A stretch of 64,000 nucleotides of DNA from Paenibacillus oryzae (GCF_001675045.1 NZ_LYPA01000047.1:117370-181369); one strand, 5' to 3'. Shown: positions 1 to 10,499, counted from the stretch's first letter. The notes: generated by a model not told the origin, from the sequence alone. Numbers and translations are program-made.

Positions 1-3000
1 GGCTGCTTTTGTTGCAGGATCGCTGTCGGCATAAGTGGTAAAGTCGACATCGGTAAACTCCTCATTCAAGCGGTGCACCCTCATGGAGTGGCCTTCCGCA
101 TTGACCAGATAAGCTTTCCCGTCGTCATCCATAAACACGGTGTAGTCTCTGAGCAGCTTGCCCATTTGCTTTTCATCGTTTTGGATGTCTGAAGGAATGG
201 TTGTTTTGACTCCGCTCGTTTTGTAAAACTCGGAATCCATGTAGTTTCCGCCGTCGCTCCTCCAGTTGCGCAGCGTGCCGCCTGGACGCCAGTGGCCCAG
301 GAATGTATATGGCCCGTTAACCTGATCGGCGGTAGCAACCGCAATTTGGCTGCTTGCATAGCTGTTTGCCGTTTCCCAGTGGCCGTAAAGCACGTATTTT
401 TGAGTTTTTTCGTTGTAAAGCAGCTTAGGACGTTCCCATTTATTATCCAGCAGGCCAAATTCTGCTCCGGGCACCGTTTGGGTAAATTGATCCACGATGT
501 CGCCTTCATTAATCCAGTTGACCAGATCGCGCGAGGAATAAAGTGAAACGGCGTGGAAGACGGCACTATTATGGATTTTATTTTCGCCTACCCAATAATA
601 AATCGGTTTGCCGTCTGACGCGGTTTGCTGAAGGAAGCCGCCCCCGTGTGCTTGAATGGCGTTGCCTTCCGTGTCGTACCAGGTTTCTCCCACAGGTACG
701 CCAGCTTCAGTGTAATCTACAATTTTGTCTTCATTGATAGTCAGCGCCCACCTGAAGGCTTCGTCGATTTGCAGTGCAGCGCGGTCCACTGTCCATTGAG
801 AAGCGGACTGGCTGGCCAGCACAGCTTCGGCATTGTTAAGTGCCGTAACGATTTTGTTCCAGGTGGATTCCGTATAATTGCCTTTGACCGTATCTTTCTT
901 TTCGTTGTATTTAGCTTCGAGCGCTGTTTTGTTCACATCCGGCGTACCGAATACAGCAAGCTCGATTAGACCATCGGCCCAAACCGCGTCATTTCCGTTA
1001 TGAACATTTTTGATTGAGGTTACAGTCAGGCGAACGTAACGGAACGGCGAGTCGCTGCTAATTGGATTCGTAACAAATCCAAGCACGTTGTTTTGAGAGC
1101 CGTCGACCAGTTGAGTCCAGTTTTGATTATCCTGGCTGCCAGACAACGTGTAGCGGAAAACGGTGTCGGAGCCGCCTACCAGTCTTGTTGTAAAGTTGAT
1201 TTCTTGAAGCTGGGAAGATTGCTCAAGGTCAATAACAACGCTATACGGCAAGTTGGCATGATTCAGCTGTGGAGAGGAAGCCAGATCGGCGCCGTCCGTT
1301 GCCGCGGAAGCGTTTAATCCTTGGGAATCGGAAGCATTTTTGTTAAGTGAAATGTATTGTCCCGACTGAACTGGGATTAGACCGCGCACAGGATCAAGAT
1401 CAAGCTGCGGGAACCACTCGGCGGCCGCTATTCCATTATGGAAGACCAGCGGGAACAAGCGGGCATACGTGCCCATTGGATCCTGGAAGCCCGCATGATG
1501 CTGATTGCCCCAGTGAAAGCCATTTAATACAAAGGCCTTATTGTTATTCGTTCCAGCGTAGCTTAATACGCCATTTGCCTGTGTAGCAAAGGTTGCGCTA
1601 TTCGCGATTTGCCGCAAAGGAGTCCATTCTCCTCCTAATGTATCGGCGGAAGCGTATTCTGCCTGACTTGGATACCAGCCGCTTGCCGTGGAGCCAAAGA
1701 AATAATAACGCCCTTCATGTTTGATAATAATGGGTGATTCCTTGTGTTTGCCCTTGAAAATAGTATTTACAAGCTCGACTGGCTCGGTCCAGCTTGAATT
1801 TAGCTTCACAATCGCCAAATCACTGTTGGTGTTTGTTGCAAAAACGAGATAAGCCGTGTTGTCATCATCAACAAATATCGACATATCGCGGGAATCATGA
1901 CCAAGCGGCTGCCCACGGAAGGTATCCTCGAAATCATTGCCGCCCGGTGTCATGGAGCCCAGAAAAACGGCGCCTCTGTTATAGCCGCTGCTTGCTTCCT
2001 CATGAGCCATAAACACGATTTTTCCAGTGGAGGGATTCAAACGGTAGCCTTCCATCTCCACGCGCATATCCTGAAACGATTCCAGCAGCCGTTCATTGCC
2101 GTATTGAATGCCGTCGTTACTTGTTAACTCGTAAATGCCGGTGGTGACAATGCCCGTGTTGTCGTTGCGTGCAGCCTTGTATTTATAATGGTACCAAGTG
2201 CCGCCTACCTCTACGCCATACGGCTGACCTGCCGTTAAATCATCTTCGCCCGTGTAGTTGTTCTTGACCCGTGTGACAGCGGATGGATCGTAAGTAAATG
2301 TCTCAATAGCGTTTGTTGTTGCTTCTGCTATGGCTTTGCCTCCGCGAATAGCTTTGACACGGTAGACATAGGTAGCGTCTGTATCCAGCCCATAGTCGTC
2401 CGCAACATCGCCGCGTACTCTGTCGATCATAACATTGTCACGGTATACCTCGTAATAATCGGTTCCGGCAATGATTGGCCATGAGATTTTGGCATTATTG
2501 ACCGTTGATTCTCCCTGCAGCCTGAAAGCAAGCGCCGTGGCTGCCCACTGGCTGCCATAATATTCAACCGTTCTGACGGAGCTGCTCTTGCCATTTGGAG
2601 CAATAGTGGCCGCCTTGACAACGGTTCCATCCGACACAGAAAAAGGACCCGTATATTTCGTGCTGGATAATGTTGGATCGCTGCCGTCGGTTGTGTAATA
2701 AATGTAATCGATGCCTGTCGGGTGAGTAATGGTAACCGGTGTATAAATCTGTCCGGCTGCCGGTGAAATGGTCGGCATGATATTCGTCAGTCTGAAATCG
2801 GTAAGCTCTTCCAGTGACAATGCTTTATTAAATATCTGTACATTGTCGATGAGGCCGTTGAAGTATTCGCCTCCGCCCCAGTTGCCTTTGCCAAGCTGCA
2901 GTATACCTCCCGATTGGGAGACAATGCTGGACAAGGCGTGATTGCTTGCAACAGTGGCCTTAAGTTGATTATTGACATAAAGCTTTGTATCGGTGGCCGA

Positions 3001-4429
3001 CACCACAACGTCGATATGCTTCCAGGCGTTGCTGCTCGCCGTTTCTGCGCTTTGCGGCCTGGAGTTCGTATTGTTATAGCGCTCAACGACAATTTTGCCC
3101 GGCTGATCGAGTATGCCCAGGTAGCGTTCGTTGTTATAGGTTTGGGCGGTTGTATTTGTAGCGGCAAAGAAGGCCCAGCCCGGATCGGCATTGGATTTGC
3201 TATCATAAGAAATAGTGATTTCGTCTAGTCCTGCCAGAAGAGGCGTTCCATCGGTTTTGGTTACGTTCAGCCAGAAGCTGCTGCTGAGATTGGCAGCTTT
3301 GCCGTTGCCATCAATAGAATCGCTGTAGCTTGCAGTGCCCTGGACAACCGCTTTGGCGCCATTGCCTTGAAGTCCAGTCGTGGAATCATCAAAATTAAAG
3401 TTGGCGATTAGCAAATCCCAAGCATCAGGAGGAGGAACGATAACCGTATAGCTTGTTGAAAAGTTGAACCAGTTGAGCGTCAAGGTTACTTCCTCGGTAG
3501 AGGAAGGTCTTGTTACGGCGCCTGTTGCGGCATTGATGACACTGTTGTTGCTGGACGTCCAGGTAAGGTTGGGGTCCTTCATCAAGGCCAAATTGCCGCG
3601 CACCTCCATGCCGTCCGATAGTCCGGTTGAATGGACCAAATCATTCCAGGCGAAGCTGCGAATTTCATTGGCAAACAAGGTGGCTGCATTACCGTCCACG
3701 GCTTTGTTAAAAAGACGGACATCCCGGTAATGCGAATCCAGATTGGCAAAAGTGTTAATAGTACGGTTAAGCCGGAAATGCCCATTGCCGATTTGATCGG
3801 CTCCTATTCCATTGGAGGACACCTCAGCAGCTTTTTCGCCATCCACCCAGACAATAAGCTTGCCTGTATTTGCGGTACCGTCCACCGAAATGGTGTAGTT
3901 ATGCCACATATCTGCGGCAGGGGCAGGGAAGGACGCTACTGCTGCATCGCTTCCGTTGCGTCTGAGCACAACGGCGGCTGTACCATTGCTGTAATATGGA
4001 CGCAGCGTGATGTTGTTATTTTCATTTGTGCCAAAAGATAAAAGGGTATTGGCAGAGGTTACGGCTCTAGTCTGTGTTTTATTAAGCTTGGCGTTTAGGG
4101 AAAATGAAATTTCCTTGCCCGTCACAGCCGCTCCGGGGTTTGTGCCCGCGATATGTCCATTGTTGGCATTGCCTGGATTAATCAGTGAAACATAGTCAGC
4201 GCGCCAGACGGGATCGCTGCCGCTTAATAGCTGTGTTTCGTTCAGCTTGTTTTTATACTGATAAACGCTATTCAGCGGATAGTAGGCAATTAAGCCTTCC
4301 GGTTCGTTATCCGCTGCGATTGCAGGGGGGGCTGGCGGGAACAAGCTGGTCATCAAGCTGGCTGCAAACAAAAGCAGCAGCGGCTTTCTTATACTCTTTT
4401 TTATTTTCTTCCAACGTTCGGCTTTCATC
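1..4429 (-). CDS. Large secreted multidomain glycosidase (LamG / GH43-like), 3' end outside the window
   Basis: The frame is open from the ATG at 4429 to the window edge, giving at least 1476 residues without a stop. A signal peptide covers residues 1-39 (KK/RK, a Leu-rich core, then AIAA). Domains I read in order: LamG-like lectin fold (about 45-270), an Ig-like segment with WTSSNNSVI and TRP motifs (about 275-345), a second LamG (about 350-545), a chitobiase C-terminal-like segment with YYTTDGSDPT (about 555-615), an Fn3-like segment, a first five-bladed propeller (about 735-1010), an F5/8-type C carbohydrate-binding domain (about 1015-1155), a FIVAR helical segment (about 1160-1225), and a second propeller from about 1226 to the edge. 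The second propeller has QAHGGG, YYWVGE and YSSRDLVNW, which recall GH43 subfamily 24 exo-beta-1,3-galactanases. The likely role is plant arabinogalactan breakdown outside the cell. The start has a good AGAGGAG site. The subfamily assignment is inference. Confidence 0.85.
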
Positions 4430-4511
4430 TAACCTCTCCTCTTTTATATAGTTGTTCACTTGGATGCTAACGTGTCGCCGACCCTCCTTTAGTATTTTTG
4501 AAACGCGTTAC

Positions 4512-4526
4512 AGAAAACGCTTTCAA
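4512..4526 (-). promoter_or_regulatory. cre site (CcpA operator) upstream of the glycosidase gene
   Basis: Read on the minus strand the site is TTGAAAGCGTTTTCT. It fits every fixed position of the Bacillus cre consensus WTGNAANCGNWNNCW. It lies about 85 bp upstream of the start of the large glycosidase gene, which suits carbon catabolite repression of a polysaccharide-degrading enzyme. A second partly symmetric CG-centred motif (CTGTAACGCGTTTCAA) lies next to it. Confidence 0.6.
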
Positions 4527-4853
4527 TATTTTTGATAGTAACATGCGAACTCTTTCTTTTTTAGTGAAACATTGCTTCATCCATGAACATTTCGGCATGT
4601 GAACAGTGAACAATACTGATAATGCTGGACAAAAGCAGCATTTTCCACAAAGTATACGAGCAATCCTCAACCGTTTAGTGTGAAAAACCTCACTGCGGCC
4701 CTTCAAGCAAAAGGAGGAAAATGGAGGCATAAGGACGAATAAGGTGTAAGGTTGGCTCATGCATGTGCAGGATGAATGTGGAAATAATGTCAAAGAGGTT
4801 TATCTATTTTGATGTCTCCTGTTGATTTATGAGCGAAAATGACATACCATTAG

Positions 4854-4870
4854 ATTAGAATGATTCTAAT
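4854..4870 (+). promoter_or_regulatory. Fur/PerR-type box in front of fur
   Basis: ATTAGAATGATTCTAAT is a perfect 8-1-8 palindrome 48 bp before the fur start. The core TTAGAATNATTCTAA resembles the 7-1-7 boxes bound by Fur and PerR of Bacillus (TGATAATNATTATCA and TTATAATNATTATAA). It points to autoregulation or PerR control of fur. The sequence alone does not say which protein binds. Confidence 0.6.
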
Positions 4871-4917
4871 ATGTTGCCTTCACATATAGTGCTGCCAGCA
4901 TCAAGGGGGTTTGGTGT

Positions 4918-5397
4918 ATGAATGTATCTGCCGAAATCGACAAAATAAAACGCAGTCTGATGGAAAATGGTTCCAAGCTGACAACGCAGCGGGAAATCAT
5001 CGTTAGAGTGCTGCTGGAAAACGAAAAAGAGCATTTGAGCGCCGAAGATGTATTCATGCTTGTAAAGGAAAAATTTCCGGAAATCGGACTGGCAACCGTT
5101 TACCGGACGCTTGAGCTGCTGGCGGAGCTTCAAATCGTAGCCAAAATGAACTTTGGCGACGGCGTTGCCCGTTATGATCTGCGGGGCGAGGAGCATGAGC
5201 ATATGCACCATCACCTCATTTGCCAGAAATGCGGCTCGCTTGAGGAAATTAAAGATGATTGGCTGACGGAGCTGGAGGAACGCGTGGAGCGGGAGTATGG
5301 CTTTAAGGTGCTGGACCATCGGCTTGATTTTATGGGCTATTATAAAAACTGCGATAACGGCAATTGCAAAAAACAGGGTAATAAAGCGGTATCCTGA
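4918..5397 (+). CDS. fur: Ferric uptake regulator Fur
   Basis: This 159-residue protein has the Fur family plan: an N-terminal winged helix (LTTQREIIVRVLLENEKEHLSAEDV and PEIGLATVYRTLELL) and a C-terminal dimerisation domain with a metal-binding HEHMHHH stretch. Two cysteine pairs, CQKCG and CDNGNC, match the structural zinc site. The string GLATVYRTLELL followed by NFGDGV.RYDLR is much closer to Bacillus Fur than to PerR or Zur. It should be the iron-responsive repressor acting at the boxes seen at 5490 and 7690. The ATG at 4918 follows a G-rich stretch (AGGGGG) at usual spacing. A palindrome just upstream suggests autocontrol. The gene stands alone and ends in a hairpin. Confidence 0.92.
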   Translation: MNVSAEIDKIKRSLMENGSKLTTQREIIVRVLLENEKEHLSAEDVFMLVKEKFPEIGLATVYRTLELLAELQIVAKMNFGDGVARYDLRGEEHEHMHHHLICQKCGSLEEIKDDWLTELEERVEREYGFKVLDHRLDFMGYYKNCDNGNCKKQGNKAVS

Positions 5398-5426
5398 TGA
5401 TTAAACGGCATATCCATCTTGAATAG

Positions 5427-5468
5427 AGGCCATGGCAGGAGAGTTCATCTCAGGCTATGGCTTTTTTA
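5427..5468 (+). terminator. Rho-independent terminator after fur
   Basis: An imperfect hairpin with arms starting GGCCAT and ending ATGGC is followed by a run of six T. It lies about 30 bp after the fur stop and before the Fur box of the next operon. Confidence 0.6.
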
Positions 5469-5489
5469 CGCGTCTTTTCCATTTGACGG

Positions 5490-5504
5490 TGAGAATGCTT
5501 ATCA
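5490..5504 (+). promoter_or_regulatory. Fur box upstream of the two-component system
   Basis: TGAGAATGCTTATCA matches the 7-1-7 Fur box TGATAATNATTATCA at all but two positions. A further half-site, TGAGAATAA, follows at 5511. The box lies 59 bp before the TTG start of the response regulator, so iron repression of the sensor pair is likely. Confidence 0.7.
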
Positions 5505-5562
5505 TTAAAATGAGAATAACGATTTTGGATAACAGGCAGCTGCTTGTTTAGGAGGAACTTCC

Positions 5563-6240
5563 TTGAAGCGGATATTAATAATAGAAGATGAAATCAATAT
5601 GGCCCGATTTTTGGAGCTCGAATTGAGACACGAAGGTTTTTATGCTTTTGTCACGGGCAATGGGCAAACTGGACTTGAGCTGGCGATGGCGGGGGAGTGG
5701 GATCTTGTGCTGCTTGATTTGATGCTTCCCGAAAGAGGCGGGCTGGAAATTTGCCGAGAGATTCGTACCATGAAGCAAACGCCGGTTATGATGATTACGG
5801 CGCGAGATAGTATTCATGATCGTGTATCCGGCCTGGATAGCGGAGCGGATGATTATTTGCCCAAGCCATTTGCAATTGAAGAGCTTTTGGCAAGAATTCG
5901 AGTTATCTTTCGCAGGCAGGAGGCTGTAGAGGCGGGGGGACACATAACCTATGCTTGTGGGGATTTGCTGTTAAATCCTGATTCACGGCTAGTCACAAAA
6001 GGCGGAAATCCGGTGGAGCTGACCAAGCGGGAGTTTGCCTTGCTGGAGGCGCTTATGAAAAATGTGAATCGGGTGTTGTCCAGGGAAACACTGCTGGATA
6101 CCGTATGGGGGTTTGAAGCAGCAGTTGATACCAACGTAGTAGATGTATATGTTCGTTACTTGAGGAACAAAATTGATGCCAAGGATAATCCTAGCTTGAT
6201 TCAGGCTGTGCGCGGGATTGGATATGTGATGCGCAAATGA
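5563..6240 (+). CDS. OmpR-family response regulator
   Basis: This 225-residue protein has an N-terminal receiver domain (acidic EDE at 8-10, phosphoacceptor Asp in LVLLDLMLP near residue 51, the TAR motif and KPF lysine) and a C-terminal OmpR-type winged helix (LTKREFALLEALMKN, DVYVRYLRNKID, RGIGYVM). The start is a TTG with AGGAGG 6 bp upstream. The stop overlaps the start of the kinase gene by 4 bases (ATGA), so the two are co-translated. A Fur box upstream and the Fur-controlled ferric ABC transporter directly downstream suggest that it controls iron or siderophore uptake. That target is inference. Family and domain order are clear. Confidence 0.9.
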   Translation: MKRILIIEDEINMARFLELELRHEGFYAFVTGNGQTGLELAMAGEWDLVLLDLMLPERGGLEICREIRTMKQTPVMMITARDSIHDRVSGLDSGADDYLPKPFAIEELLARIRVIFRRQEAVEAGGHITYACGDLLLNPDSRLVTKGGNPVELTKREFALLEALMKNVNRVLSRETLLDTVWGFEAAVDTNVVDVYVRYLRNKIDAKDNPSLIQAVRGIGYVMRK

Positions 6241-7634
6241 ACAGACTTCGCAACGGCTACGCCGCACTTCCTATACGCTGGAAGCTGACGCTTTGGTCCT
6301 CGCTGCTGTTATTTCTTTTGTTCGCCGCAAGCAGTTTAGCGCAATTCTGGTTTGTCGAGAAATGGATGGTTAATCAGGAGGAAGAACGCATTGAACATGA
6401 CATGAAAGAGCTGCTGAATGTGCTTCTTGCGAAGGAAATCACGATGAAGCCGGAGCATTATTCCGCGATTCAGGCTCATCTTGACAAGGCTAATGTTCGC
6501 AACGGCATGATCCGCATATGGAGTGATGAGGGAGAACCCATCGTAACAGTAGCTGACAATATGCCGCAATCATGGATTTCCGGGGCAAGCCGAGCAGAAG
6601 GGAACCAGTCTGCAAGCGTTAAAGACGGCATGCTTGTTATGGCGAGCCCATTAACCGTTTTTCAGTTTAAAGGCACCGTTGAAATGGTTCGAAGCATGGG
6701 GGACATCAACCGGTTGATCAGCATCTTAAACCGAATCATGCTGGCTTGCGGCGCCATTGCGCTTATGCTCAGTGTGATAGGAGGCCGGCTGCTTGCCCGT
6801 ATTCTCATTAATCCGCTGAGAGTGATGAACGAAACAATCAGCCGTGTCAAACAAAAAGGCTTACAAGAAAGAATGCCCTTGGAGGGTGCAAGGGACGATG
6901 TAGCTGCGCTCAAAATGATGTTTAACGATATGATGGATCAGGTGGAGCAGTCTTTTCGACAGCAAAAGCGATTTGTGGAGGATGCTTCCCATGAGCTGCG
7001 CACGCCTATTGCCATTATGGAGGGCCACCTTCATATGTTGCAGCGTTGGGGGAAAAATGATGCTGAGGTTCTGAACCAGTCGCTTCAGAGCTCAACGGAG
7101 GAACTGCTGCGTCTCAAAAGGCTGGTCGAGGAGCTTCTTCTGCTATCCCGCGCAGAGACGCCCGATGGAACGCTTGGAAATGTTGTGCCGTGCAACAATC
7201 TTGCAGGGATGATTCAATCGGCGGTTTGGCGGACAGCCGTTGTACATCCCGAGTTTCATATCCAGGTATCCGCGGAGCGGGTTGAAGGCTTGGAGGCTGC
7301 GGTTAACGAAGCTCATCTGGAGCAAATTCTTAACATTTTGCTGGACAATGCGGTCAAATATTCAGGGAAAAGCCGAACCATACAAGTTGCAGGCTCTATT
7401 GCCTTCAGTGAAGCTATTATCGCTATTACTGACGAAGGCATCGGTATTTCGGATGAGGATTTGCCCCATGTCTGGGACCGCTTCTACCGAGCGGACAAGG
7501 CGCGCAGCGGCAAGTCGGGATACGGCCTGGGCTTGCCAATCGCCAAACGCCTTGCCGAAAGCAGCGGCTGCCGCTTGACCCTTGACAGCAAGCTGGGGCA
7601 GGGAACAACGGCACGGCTTTTTATTCCGCTATAA
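6237..7634 (+). CDS. Sensor histidine kinase (HAMP, HisKA, HATPase)
   Basis: This 465-residue membrane kinase has two transmembrane segments (about 15-37 and 163-188) that enclose an extracytoplasmic region of about 125 residues. A HAMP linker, HisKA with DASHELRTP (phosphoacceptor His252) and a HATPase domain (N box LDNAVKYS, G boxes DEGIGI and GYGLGLPIAKRL) follow. It overlaps the response regulator gene by 4 bases and should phosphorylate that protein. The extracytoplasmic region shows no domain I know. Because the pair lies between fur and a ferric transporter and has a Fur box, the signal may be iron, a ferric chelate, or envelope stress from iron. The next gene begins 102 bp downstream with its own Fur box. 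Confidence 0.9.
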   Translation: MNRLRNGYAALPIRWKLTLWSSLLLFLLFAASSLAQFWFVEKWMVNQEEERIEHDMKELLNVLLAKEITMKPEHYSAIQAHLDKANVRNGMIRIWSDEGEPIVTVADNMPQSWISGASRAEGNQSASVKDGMLVMASPLTVFQFKGTVEMVRSMGDINRLISILNRIMLACGAIALMLSVIGGRLLARILINPLRVMNETISRVKQKGLQERMPLEGARDDVAALKMMFNDMMDQVEQSFRQQKRFVEDASHELRTPIAIMEGHLHMLQRWGKNDAEVLNQSLQSSTEELLRLKRLVEELLLLSRAETPDGTLGNVVPCNNLAGMIQSAVWRTAVVHPEFHIQVSAERVEGLEAAVNEAHLEQILNILLDNAVKYSGKSRTIQVAGSIAFSEAIIAITDEGIGISDEDLPHVWDRFYRADKARSGKSGYGLGLPIAKRLAESSGCRLTLDSKLGQGTTARLFIPL

Positions 7635-7689
7635 TTTTTTTTCATTTTCACAGTGTTTTCTCATTTTTGTTGGATACAATATTCGGTAA

Positions 7690-7704
7690 TGATATTCATT
7701 ATCA
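7690..7704 (+). promoter_or_regulatory. Fur box upstream of the ferric ABC transporter
   Basis: TGATATTCATTATCA differs from the consensus TGATAATNATTATCA at a single position. It lies 33 bp before the binding-protein start. It indicates direct iron repression of the transporter, independent of the two-component promoter upstream. Confidence 0.78.
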
Positions 7705-7736
7705 AAAAAAGAAGAGAGAAATGAGAGGGACTTGAA

Positions 7737-8852
7737 ATGAGGAACAAGATAGTAGCGGGGGTTTTGACCTTTTTGTCCGCAGCGGTCATCGTAACAGGCT
7801 GCGGCGGTACAAATGGCGGGACCAAGGGTGAAAATAACAGCGGGACTAACGGCGCCTCGCCGAGTGCTTCCGCCGAAGCGACGGCGAAGCCGGAAAAGAG
7901 CGGGGTTGTTAATGTGTTTACGGCCCGGCATTATGATATCGACTTCGCCATGTTCGATCAGTTCGAGAAAGAAACCGGTATTACTGTGAATGAGATTAAA
8001 GGAACAGCGGAAGAGCTTGTGGAGCGCATGAAGCGTGAAGGAGAAAGCTCGGAAGCAGATCTTTTCATTACAGTGGATGGCGGGGTTCTGAACTATGCAA
8101 AAGAAAGCGGCGTGCTTCAGCCAATCGAATCGGAGACTCTTTTCTCCAATGTGCCGGAGAAATTCCGTGACAAGGATAACAACTGGGTAGCGCTGGCCTC
8201 CCGAGCGCGCGTTATTGTGTATGCAAAGGATCGTGTTAAGCCGGAGCAGCTATCAACCTATGAGGCATTGGCTGAACCACAGTGGAAGGGCAAGGTAGTG
8301 GCGCGTTCCTCCACGAATATGTATAATCAGTCGCTTATTGCTTCTTTTATTGAATTAAACGGAGAAGCCAAGACGGAAGAATGGGCAAAAGGCATTGTCG
8401 CCAACTTCGCCCGCGATCCCGAAGGCGGAGACCGCGACCAGGCAAAAGCGCTTGCGGCTGGCATTGCGGATGTAGCGATTATGAATACCTATTACGTCGG
8501 CCAGATGCTTCATTCCAAGGATGCGGAAGAAGTGAAGGTGGCGGAAAATATCGGCGTCTTTTTCCCGAATCAGGAAACGACAGGCACTCACCTCAATATT
8601 AGCGGCATCGGCCTTGCCGCTCACGCCAAAAACAAGGAAAATGCGCTTAAGCTGGCGGAATATATGACTAGCAAGGAAGGCCAGGAAATGCTGACAAACG
8701 GCAGCTTTGAATTTCCGGTCAATCCGGCAGCAGAGCTTCCGCAGCTATTGAAGGAATGGGGCCAGTTCAAGACGCAAGACATTCAATATGCCCAGCTCGG
8801 AGTTAACAACAAGGCGGCAACAGAGCTGCTGAACAGAAGCGGCTGGAAATAA
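7737..8852 (+). CDS. Ferric iron ABC transporter substrate-binding lipoprotein
   Basis: This 371-residue protein starts with a lipoprotein signal (lipobox VTGC, Cys22) and a low-complexity Gly/Asn/Ser linker to about residue 60. The mature part is a periplasmic-binding fold of the FbpA/FutA/AfuA class, beginning VNVFTARHYDID. The MNTYYVGQML stretch has the adjacent tyrosines that bind Fe3+ in this family. It should capture ferric iron at the outer face of the membrane and pass it to the permease encoded next. The ATG has a GAGAGGGA site. It begins a three-gene operon with 3 bp to the permease gene, and a near-perfect Fur box lies upstream. Whether the ligand is free Fe3+ or a chelate is not shown. 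Confidence 0.88.
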   Translation: MRNKIVAGVLTFLSAAVIVTGCGGTNGGTKGENNSGTNGASPSASAEATAKPEKSGVVNVFTARHYDIDFAMFDQFEKETGITVNEIKGTAEELVERMKREGESSEADLFITVDGGVLNYAKESGVLQPIESETLFSNVPEKFRDKDNNWVALASRARVIVYAKDRVKPEQLSTYEALAEPQWKGKVVARSSTNMYNQSLIASFIELNGEAKTEEWAKGIVANFARDPEGGDRDQAKALAAGIADVAIMNTYYVGQMLHSKDAEEVKVAENIGVFFPNQETTGTHLNISGIGLAAHAKNKENALKLAEYMTSKEGQEMLTNGSFEFPVNPAAELPQLLKEWGQFKTQDIQYAQLGVNNKAATELLNRSGWK

Positions 8853-8855
8853 GAG

Positions 8856-10499
8856 ATGAAGACATTGCTTCTGCGCAGATGGAAACAAAGATTCGGCGCT
8901 TGGAGCGTAATTAGCGGAATCGGGGCCGTATTGGCCCTGCTTCCGTCACTTTACATTTTGGCGGGTTTATTAGGCAAGCCGGGTGAAAACTGGGCGCACA
9001 TCACCGAATACATGCTGCTGGATTATGCTCTGGAATCGCTGCTTTTGACTGGCGGAACCGTCGTGCTGGCTTCCCTTGCCGGGATTGTGCTGGCATGGCT
9101 AACCGTTGCCTACGACTACCCGCTGCGCCGTTTTTTTAGTTTTGTTTTTCTGCTTCCGCTTGCGATACCGCCTTATATCGCTGCTTACACGTACAGCTCT
9201 ATGCTGAGTTATACAGGGAGTGTTCAAACCTGGCTCAGGGAGATGGGGGTAGCCGTTAATCAGAACTATTTTGACGTGATGTCGATGAAAGGCGCAATCA
9301 TCATTTTTTCCTTGTTCCTGTTTCCATATGTCTATTTGATGGTGCGTTCCTTTCTGGAAAAGCATAGCGCATCCTTTGTTGAGAGCGCACGTTTGCTTGG
9401 AAGGAATCCGTTATCGGTTTTTTTTCGCGTAGCATTGCCGTTGTCAACGGGGGCTGTCGTCGGGGGAGCCAGCCTGGTCGCTTTTGAGGTGCTGAACGAT
9501 TACGGCGTTTCTAAGCATTTTGGGCTTCAGACGTTTACGGCGGCTATTTTCAAAACCTGGTTCGGGATGTACGATATTGATTCCGCGCTCCGGCTTGCCG
9601 CGTCTCTTATGGCTTTGATTATCGGTATTTTTGTTATCGAGCGGCTGCTGAGAAGGCGCAAGCGATATCATATTCCCGCTAATCGGAGCGTGCCGCTTAC
9701 GCGGCGAAAACTCAAAGGGCCTGTGGCCTGGCTTGCAGTTATTTTTAGCAGCTTTATAGCTCTGCTGTCATTTTTTTTACCGGTTGTCCAGCTTCTGATT
9801 TGGGCATGGTGGACGTTTGAGGACGTCTGGAATGAAAAATTTGTCGGCATGTTGTCCAATACGCTGCTTGTATCCTGCTTTACTGTCGTTATTACTATGT
9901 TTTTTGCCGTTGTTGCGAGCAATGTGAACCGCCAATGGAGAAGTCCGCTTTCCTTAACTGTCGGCAGGCTTCTGTCGATGGGTTATTCCATTCCAGGCGC
10001 TGTATTGTCCATCGGCGTATTGGCCGTTTTTTTGTCCGTGGATAAAAGGTTGGCCGGCGTTTATGCCGCACTGGGGCTTGGCCACAACAAGCTGGTGCTC
10101 AGCATGTCGCTTGTAATGGTAGTGTTTGCCTATAGCATTCGCTTTCTCGCGGTTGGGTACAATGCGATGGATTCAGGCTTCGACCGGATCGGCAACAAAT
10201 ACAGCGAAGCCTCAAGAACAATGGGCAACGGCATGACGGCGACTTTTTTTAAGGTGGACTTGCCGCTTGTGAAAGGAGCCGTGCTGGCAGGGGGCATTAT
10301 GGTTTTTCTAGAGGTGGTCAAGGAGCTTCCGCTAACGCTTCTGCTGCGTCCCTTTAACTTCGACACGCTGGCGACAAAAGCGTATCAATATGCCAGCGAC
10401 GAGCAAATTCATCAAGCGGCGCTTCCTTCACTTTTGATTATTGCATTGGGGATAGGGTCCGTTTGTCTCTACCATTGGCTGGGAAGGAGGAAGAGCTAG
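8856..10499 (+). CDS. Ferric iron ABC transporter permease, fused double-domain
   Basis: This 547-residue integral membrane protein has about 12 hydrophobic segments and two copies of the binding-protein-dependent permease domain, as in FbpB/AfuB. The EAA-type loops that contact the ATPase are visible as VESARLLGRNPLSVFFRVALP (first half, near residue 175) and SEASRTMGNGMTATFFKVDLP (second half, near 450). The start is 3 bp after the binding-protein stop and the stop abuts the ATPase start, so translation is probably coupled. It should form the membrane channel for Fe3+. Both halves look complete. Confidence 0.88.
   Translation: MKTLLLRRWKQRFGAWSVISGIGAVLALLPSLYILAGLLGKPGENWAHITEYMLLDYALESLLLTGGTVVLASLAGIVLAWLTVAYDYPLRRFFSFVFLLPLAIPPYIAAYTYSSMLSYTGSVQTWLREMGVAVNQNYFDVMSMKGAIIIFSLFLFPYVYLMVRSFLEKHSASFVESARLLGRNPLSVFFRVALPLSTGAVVGGASLVAFEVLNDYGVSKHFGLQTFTAAIFKTWFGMYDIDSALRLAASLMALIIGIFVIERLLRRRKRYHIPANRSVPLTRRKLKGPVAWLAVIFSSFIALLSFFLPVVQLLIWAWWTFEDVWNEKFVGMLSNTLLVSCFTVVITMFFAVVASNVNRQWRSPLSLTVGRLLSMGYSIPGAVLSIGVLAVFLSVDKRLAGVYAALGLGHNKLVLSMSLVMVVFAYSIRFLAVGYNAMDSGFDRIGNKYSEASRTMGNGMTATFFKVDLPLVKGAVLAGGIMVFLEVVKELPLTLLLRPFNFDTLATKAYQYASDEQIHQAALPSLLIIALGIGSVCLYHWLGRRKS

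Larger units (their letters stand above)
4430..4917. other. Intergenic region between divergent glycosidase and fur genes
   Basis: This 488-bp gap holds the promoters of two divergent genes. The left part carries the cre site of the glycosidase and the right end carries the Fur-type palindrome of the fur gene. The open frames crossing it (for example minus strand 4467-4793) have no ribosome binding site and no recognisable family, so I see no gene here. Confidence 0.5.

Noticed and set aside
4467..4793. A 108-residue minus-strand frame upstream of the glycosidase
   Set aside because: It covers the promoter and cre site of the glycosidase, has no ribosome site and no similarity to a known family.
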